A stretch of 10,395 nucleotides of DNA, taken from NCBI GenBank assembly GCA_003648455.1, contig QMPG01000086.1:1-10395 (forward strand). The letters are read 5' to 3'. This DNA is from Bacteroidota bacterium (GTDB lineage: Bacteria; Bacteroidota; Bacteroidia; Bacteroidales; B39-G9). The first letter of the stretch is position 1. Each line of letters begins with the position of its first letter. Below are positions 7,380-10,395 of this stretch, in pieces. Below the pieces are notes generated by a model. It did no database searches. It was not told the origin of the DNA and worked only from the letters and a program-made list of their open reading frames with translations. The translations under genes were made by a program, and so were the position numbers.

Positions 7380-7397
7380 TCAATACCTTCTAAGTCA

Positions 7398-7422
7398 GTC
7401 ATTCTGAACTTGTTTCAGAATC
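7398..7422 (+). repeat. REP-like palindromic unit 1
   Basis: A 25-nt unit whose core ATTCTGAA (7401-7408) and TTCAGAAT (7414-7421) form a perfect 8-bp stem around a CTTGT loop. It is the partner of the unit at 7454-7478: the reverse complement of that unit matches this one at 21 of 25 positions. The placement in a convergent intergenic region is typical of REP/BIME elements. I recognise this type of sequence as a dispersed repeat in Bacteroidota genomes, but only from memory. Confidence 0.75.
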
Positions 7423-7429
7423 CGTTTTT
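7401..7429 (+). terminator. Possible glmM terminator formed by REP-like unit 1
   Basis: The 8-bp hairpin of unit 1 starts 22 nt after the glmM stop and is followed, after CCG, by five T (7425-7429). The geometry fits a weak intrinsic terminator. The stem is AT-rich, and the hairpin is explained equally well by the repeat itself. Confidence 0.4.
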
Positions 7430-7453
7430 ATAAACAATTGCTTTTTTTAAGTA

Positions 7454-7478
7454 GATGCCGAAACAAGTTCGGCATGAC
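7454..7478 (-). repeat. REP-like palindromic unit 2, inverted
   Basis: A 25-nt unit in opposite orientation to unit 1, 31 nt away. The core ATGCCGAA (7455-7462) and TTCGGCAT (7468-7475) form a perfect 8-bp stem around a 5-nt loop. Two base pairs are G-C here where unit 1 has A-T, so both copies keep a complete stem. The two units together could also pair with each other into a long cruciform, as in BIMEs. The remaining 7479-7608 stretch is AT-rich with no gene. Confidence 0.75.
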
Positions 7479-7608
7479 TACGATTCGTTTTATCATTAAA
7501 TATAAGCGGTTAAATTGCCTAAAATAGGTATTGTTTTCTTATTTTTTATGTGCCTAATTCAATAAAATAATTTAGATTACTTAAACCATATTTTTCAGCA
7601 AATAAATT

Positions 7609-8271
7609 TTACGAATCTTTTTCTTCATTATAAAAATACTTAATTTCTGAAGAATTATCTGTGCTATTGATGTTTGGGTTTTCATCATCAAAGTCTTTCG
7701 TATTTTTGACATCTACATCATAATTTTTATAATAAATTGCCATAACAATACCCGCAATTGCTCCAAACAAATGAGATTCAAACGATATTGTTTGTTTTAA
7801 AGGAAAAATTCCCCAAACCATGCTTCCGTATAAAAAAATTGTTAAAAGCGATATTGCAGCTAGTCTTGTATCTTTTCTAATTATTCCACTAAAAAAAATG
7901 AATGAGGTTAAGCCATAAATAATCCCACTTGCTCCAATGTGATATGCTGAACGAGCCGATAGCCACACCCAAATATTTGTTGTTAGGTAAATGAATATGA
8001 AAACTTTGTGGGCAACTTTAGGATAAAAATAAAACAATGCAACTCCCAATATAAAAAATGGTATCGAATTTGAGATTAAATGATTAAAACTTGCATGAAT
8101 AAGAGGTGCGGTTAAAATACCTATTAATCCTTTTACTTTAAGAGGATAGATGCCAAGGAAAGAAAAATCAAGATTCAACTCAACCTCAAAAATTTTAATC
8201 AGCCAGATAATTACTAAAAAAAATAACGGGAAAATTATGCTATATTTTAATCTTTTTGAATCGCTTGCCAT
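7609..8271 (-). CDS. Rhomboid family intramembrane serine protease
   Basis: A polytopic membrane protease of 220 residues from the ATG at 8271, reading MASDSKRLKYS. An in-frame TTG at 8292 would add seven residues (MLISIFF), but I prefer the ATG. Six or so hydrophobic segments span about residues 11-28, 46-60, 66-84, 89-105, 113-131 and 137-182. Catalytic marks are complete: HxxxN (His64, Asn68) in the second helix, HIGASG with nucleophile Ser115, and SHLFGAIAG with His167 as the dyad partner. The last 35 residues (about 186-220) form an acidic, Asn/Asp-rich hydrophilic tail with no recognised domain. It starts 30 bp after the ABC ATPase stop, so it is probably the last gene of the GH130-ABC operon. 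The substrate is unknown. Confidence 0.93.
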   Translation of the reverse strand: MASDSKRLKYSIIFPLFFLVIIWLIKIFEVELNLDFSFLGIYPLKVKGLIGILTAPLIHASFNHLISNSIPFFILGVALFYFYPKVAHKVFIFIYLTTNIWVWLSARSAYHIGASGIIYGLTSFIFFSGIIRKDTRLAAISLLTIFLYGSMVWGIFPLKQTISFESHLFGAIAGIVMAIYYKNYDVDVKNTKDFDDENPNINSTDNSSEIKYFYNEEKDS

Positions 8272-8301
8272 AAAAAAAATTGAAATTAACAATTTCTTTT
8301 C

Positions 8302-9414
8302 TTAATTCATAGCATTATCAATTATTTGTTCTGTATTGTTATCAAAAAAATACATCTTTTCTATGTTAAATGAAAAATTGACCTCATCACCTTTTTGTAA
8401 AGAATTATCGGATTTTAATCTTGAAATAAATTGTTTATTCTGTAATTGAAAATACACATAAATTTCATGCCCGAGTTGTTCAATAAATAAAATTTTTCTT
8501 TTTAATATTGCAAAATTTTCATTATCAGTATATTCATTATATTGAATATCTTCAGATCTGATTCCCATAACGATTTTTTTATTGATGTAATTTTTTAATG
8601 CACTGTCAGTAGGTAGGTTTACTTTTAAATCTTCACTATCATCAATAAATTTCAGCATATTATTATCAGATATGATTTTCCCATTAATAATATTCATAGG
8701 AGGTGTGCCAATAAATCTTGCGACAAATAAGTTGTTGGGATGCGAGTAGAGATTTTTTGGAGTTCCTATTTGTTGAATTTTTCCTTTGTCCATCACAACA
8801 ATTCTGTCTCCGAGAGTCATTGCCTCAACTTGATCGTGTGTAACATAAACAACAGTAGTTTTTAATCTTTGATATAATTTTGTTATTTCAATGCGCATTT
8901 GAACTCTGAGTTTTGCATCGAGGTTACTTAATGGTTCGTCAAATAAAAAAATCTTTGGTTCTCTAACAATTGCCCTACCAATGGCAACTCTTTGTTTTTG
9001 TCCACCTGACATTGATTTCGGTTTTTTTTGTAGAAGGTCTTCTATCTCTAATATTTCAGCAGCTTTCATTACCCTTTTATAAATTTCTTTTTTCTTTATT
9101 TTCTTAATCTTTAGTCCGAATGCCAAATTCTCATAGGCAGTCATATGAGGATATAGAGCATAATTTTGAAATACAATAGCGATATTACGATCTTTCGGTG
9201 GTAGTTTATTCACGCATTCATTATCAATATAAAGTTTCCCTTTACTAATATCTTCAAGCCCGACTAACATACGTAAAGTTGTTGATTTACCACATCCTGA
9301 CGGACCTACTAAGACAACAAATTCCTTATCTTTAATATTAAGGTTAATATTATCTACTGCTACAGTTTTGTCTGCATATATCTTAGATACATTTTCAAAT
9401 CTTATTTCTGCCAT
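8302..9414 (-). CDS. Sugar ABC transporter ATP-binding protein (MalK/UgpC/MsmX family)
   Basis: A 370-residue ATPase subunit of a carbohydrate-uptake (CUT1) ABC importer, acting on the cytoplasmic face of the inner membrane. The nucleotide-binding domain (about 1-235) has Walker [10 protein letters not shown] at 37-45, Q-loop Gln83, signature SGGQKQ at 136-141, Walker B IFLFDE at 155-160, D-loop SNLD and H-loop His193. The C-terminal region (about 236-370) matches the MalK-type TOBE/regulatory domain, with GIRSEDI at 284-290. Length is typical. This type is often labelled ugpC, but nothing in the sequence fixes the substrate. No permease or solute-binding gene is in view, so it may serve transporters encoded elsewhere, as MsmX does in Bacillus. 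It lies 51 bp after the GH130 gene and 30 bp before the rhomboid gene. Confidence 0.95.
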   Translation of the reverse strand: MAEIRFENVSKIYADKTVAVDNINLNIKDKEFVVLVGPSGCGKSTTLRMLVGLEDISKGKLYIDNECVNKLPPKDRNIAIVFQNYALYPHMTAYENLAFGLKIKKIKKKEIYKRVMKAAEILEIEDLLQKKPKSMSGGQKQRVAIGRAIVREPKIFLFDEPLSNLDAKLRVQMRIEITKLYQRLKTTVVYVTHDQVEAMTLGDRIVVMDKGKIQQIGTPKNLYSHPNNLFVARFIGTPPMNIINGKIISDNNMLKFIDDSEDLKVNLPTDSALKNYINKKIVMGIRSEDIQYNEYTDNENFAILKRKILFIEQLGHEIYVYFQLQNKQFISRLKSDNSLQKGDEVNFSFNIEKMYFFDNNTEQIIDNAMN

Positions 9415-9465
9415 AATTTAAAAAAAATTAACTAAAGTGTTATTTATAATATATATAAACCAAGA

Positions 9466-10395
9466 TTAAATTTTAAATCTTGATTTTGGGATATGTGTAA
9501 TTCTTACACAAAGGTCTAATTCTCCCGAAGCAACTATGTAATTATCATTAGACTCTACTATTCCCGTTGTAAACACAACATTATTAAGATAAACATTTTC
9601 TTGCATATCTTTTGTGAGTTTATTATTTGCTTCTAACAAAGGAGTTTGCATTTCAGAATGTAATATTTTGGTCGGGTCATTTTTGTCAAGTATAGCCCAA
9701 TAAGTTCTGTAAATTTCCGAGTTGTTCTTTATTTCAACCCCATGAAACAAAATAAGCCATCCTTTTGGTGTTAAAATAGGCTGTGCACCGCCACCAATTT
9801 TTTCGAACATTACAGATTCTTTATTTGCACGAATAAAAGGTTTATCATCCGGTTTCCAGTACAATAAGTCTTTCGATTTTGATAAATTTATTGTCGGTCC
9901 TGGATTATAAATACTATCTTTAGGTGTAACGAAATAAAGAAATCCCAATGGTCGGGTCATAGCATAATATAAATCATTAATTTTGCCTTCAAACAAAAGC
10001 ATGTCTTTATTTTGATGGTCTAGTATAATTCCTTCTAAATTATAATTCAAACCATCGCTTGACGAATAAAGTGTAGTGCATTGTCTTTCGGAGCTTACAG
10101 AGCAAGTAGTCATATAATATTTATCATCAATGTGTGAAACTCTTGCATCTTCAATTCCATATTCTTGAAAACTCTCTTGAGGTGAAATAATTTTATCGTA
10201 ATGAATTTTAACTATTTCGCTACCATCTTGACTAATTTCAACAGGCAATATCCAAGAAATTGAAGTAACAGCACACACTGGCGTTGGTAAATATTTTTTT
10301 ATTACAAAGATACGCGGATCTGAAACATCAACATCTTCAAGCTTATATCCATCGACAACATATCCTTTTTTTGTATCTTTTCGTATGCAAAAAAT
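9466..10395 (-). CDS. GH130-family mannoside phosphorylase/hydrolase-like protein, N terminus outside window
   Basis: The reading frame is open to the window edge. A GTG at 10278 is an internal Val, because 39 further in-frame codons upstream continue the family alignment (DVSDPRIFVIKKYL, then TSISW). So at least 309 residues are encoded and the true start is beyond 10395. The five-bladed propeller family GH130, which acts on beta-mannosides by phosphorolysis or in some subgroups hydrolysis, is recognised from four segments: GIEDARVSHIDDKYYMT (family GVEDPRI; its Asp is the presumed catalytic acid), NKDMLLFEGKINDLYYAMTRP, GGGAQPILTPKGWLILFHGVE, and YLNNVVFTTGIV near the C terminus. Oddities: EDPR is EDAR, FPEKI is FEGKI, and HRP is TRP. 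These changes may alter phosphate or sugar binding. No signal peptide can be assessed. It is the first visible gene of a probable operon with the ABC ATPase and rhomboid. Confidence 0.82.
   Translation of the reverse strand: MFCIRKDTKKGYVVDGYKLEDVDVSDPRIFVIKKYLPTPVCAVTSISWILPVEISQDGSEIVKIHYDKIISPQESFQEYGIEDARVSHIDDKYYMTTCSVSSERQCTTLYSSSDGLNYNLEGIILDHQNKDMLLFEGKINDLYYAMTRPLGFLYFVTPKDSIYNPGPTINLSKSKDLLYWKPDDKPFIRANKESVMFEKIGGGAQPILTPKGWLILFHGVEIKNNSEIYRTYWAILDKNDPTKILHSEMQTPLLEANNKLTKDMQENVYLNNVVFTTGIVESNDNYIVASGELDLCVRITHIPKSRFKI

Noticed and set aside
7516..7547. Weak hairpin TGCCTA-AAA-TAGGTA followed by a T-rich stretch on the plus strand
   Set aside because: Only a 6-bp stem with a G-T pair and a tight loop. 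It lies 137 bp after glmM, behind a better candidate, so I cannot support it as a terminator.
9461..9482. 7-bp inverted repeat CAAGATT/AATCTTG at the end of the GH130 gene
   Set aside because: It overlaps the stop codon, is AT-rich and has no clean T-tract after it. It probably does not separate the GH130 gene from the ABC ATPase gene.

Overview
The window is AT-rich (roughly 30% GC by eye) and looks like a chromosomal segment of a Bacteroidota bacterium, probably Bacteroidales-like. Four things point there. Start codons lack Shine-Dalgarno-type purine runs. Several genes are preceded by the phylum's TAnnTTTG -7 promoter element. The gene order era-der-ruvX-def-TPR lipoprotein is familiar from that phylum. 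The GlmM has the GEGNGG sugar-loop variant shared with archaeal-type enzymes. I see no tRNA, rRNA, CRISPR array, insertion sequence or phage gene.

Layout. Positions 1-3875, all on the minus strand, hold a housekeeping cluster. In transcription order it is era (ribosome-assembly GTPase with KH domain), der/engA (tandem GTPase), ruvX/yqgF (RNase H-fold nuclease), def (peptide deformylase) and a small TPR lipoprotein. der and ruvX each have their own -7-like element, so the cluster is probably an operon with internal promoters. Positions 3898-5796, also minus strand, carry an RsuA/RluB-type 23S rRNA pseudouridine synthase, then a SiaB-like kinase and a SiaC-like (DUF1987) phosphoprotein. This block closes with a clear intrinsic terminator. 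An AT-rich divergent intergenic region (5797-5975) holds the promoter of glmM, the only plus-strand gene (5976-7379).

The convergent gap 7380-7608 contains two 25-nt palindromic units in opposite orientation (REP/BIME-like). They differ at four positions, and those differences form two compensatory base-pair swaps. The right end (7609-10395, minus strand) is a probable operon. It starts with a GH130-family mannoside phosphorylase/hydrolase-like protein whose N terminus lies beyond the window, followed by a MalK/UgpC/MsmX-type ABC ATPase and a rhomboid intramembrane serine protease.

How the genes fit together. The left half is mostly translation and ribosome maturation: era, der, the pseudouridine synthase, def, and ruvX (implicated in pre-16S rRNA processing). 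glmM feeds UDP-GlcNAc and envelope synthesis. The GH130 and ABC ATPase genes suggest carbohydrate handling, but no permease or binding protein is visible. The most interesting items are the SiaB-SiaC pair without a visible phosphatase or diguanylate cyclase, the covarying REP-like pair, and the GH130 protein with altered active-site motifs.
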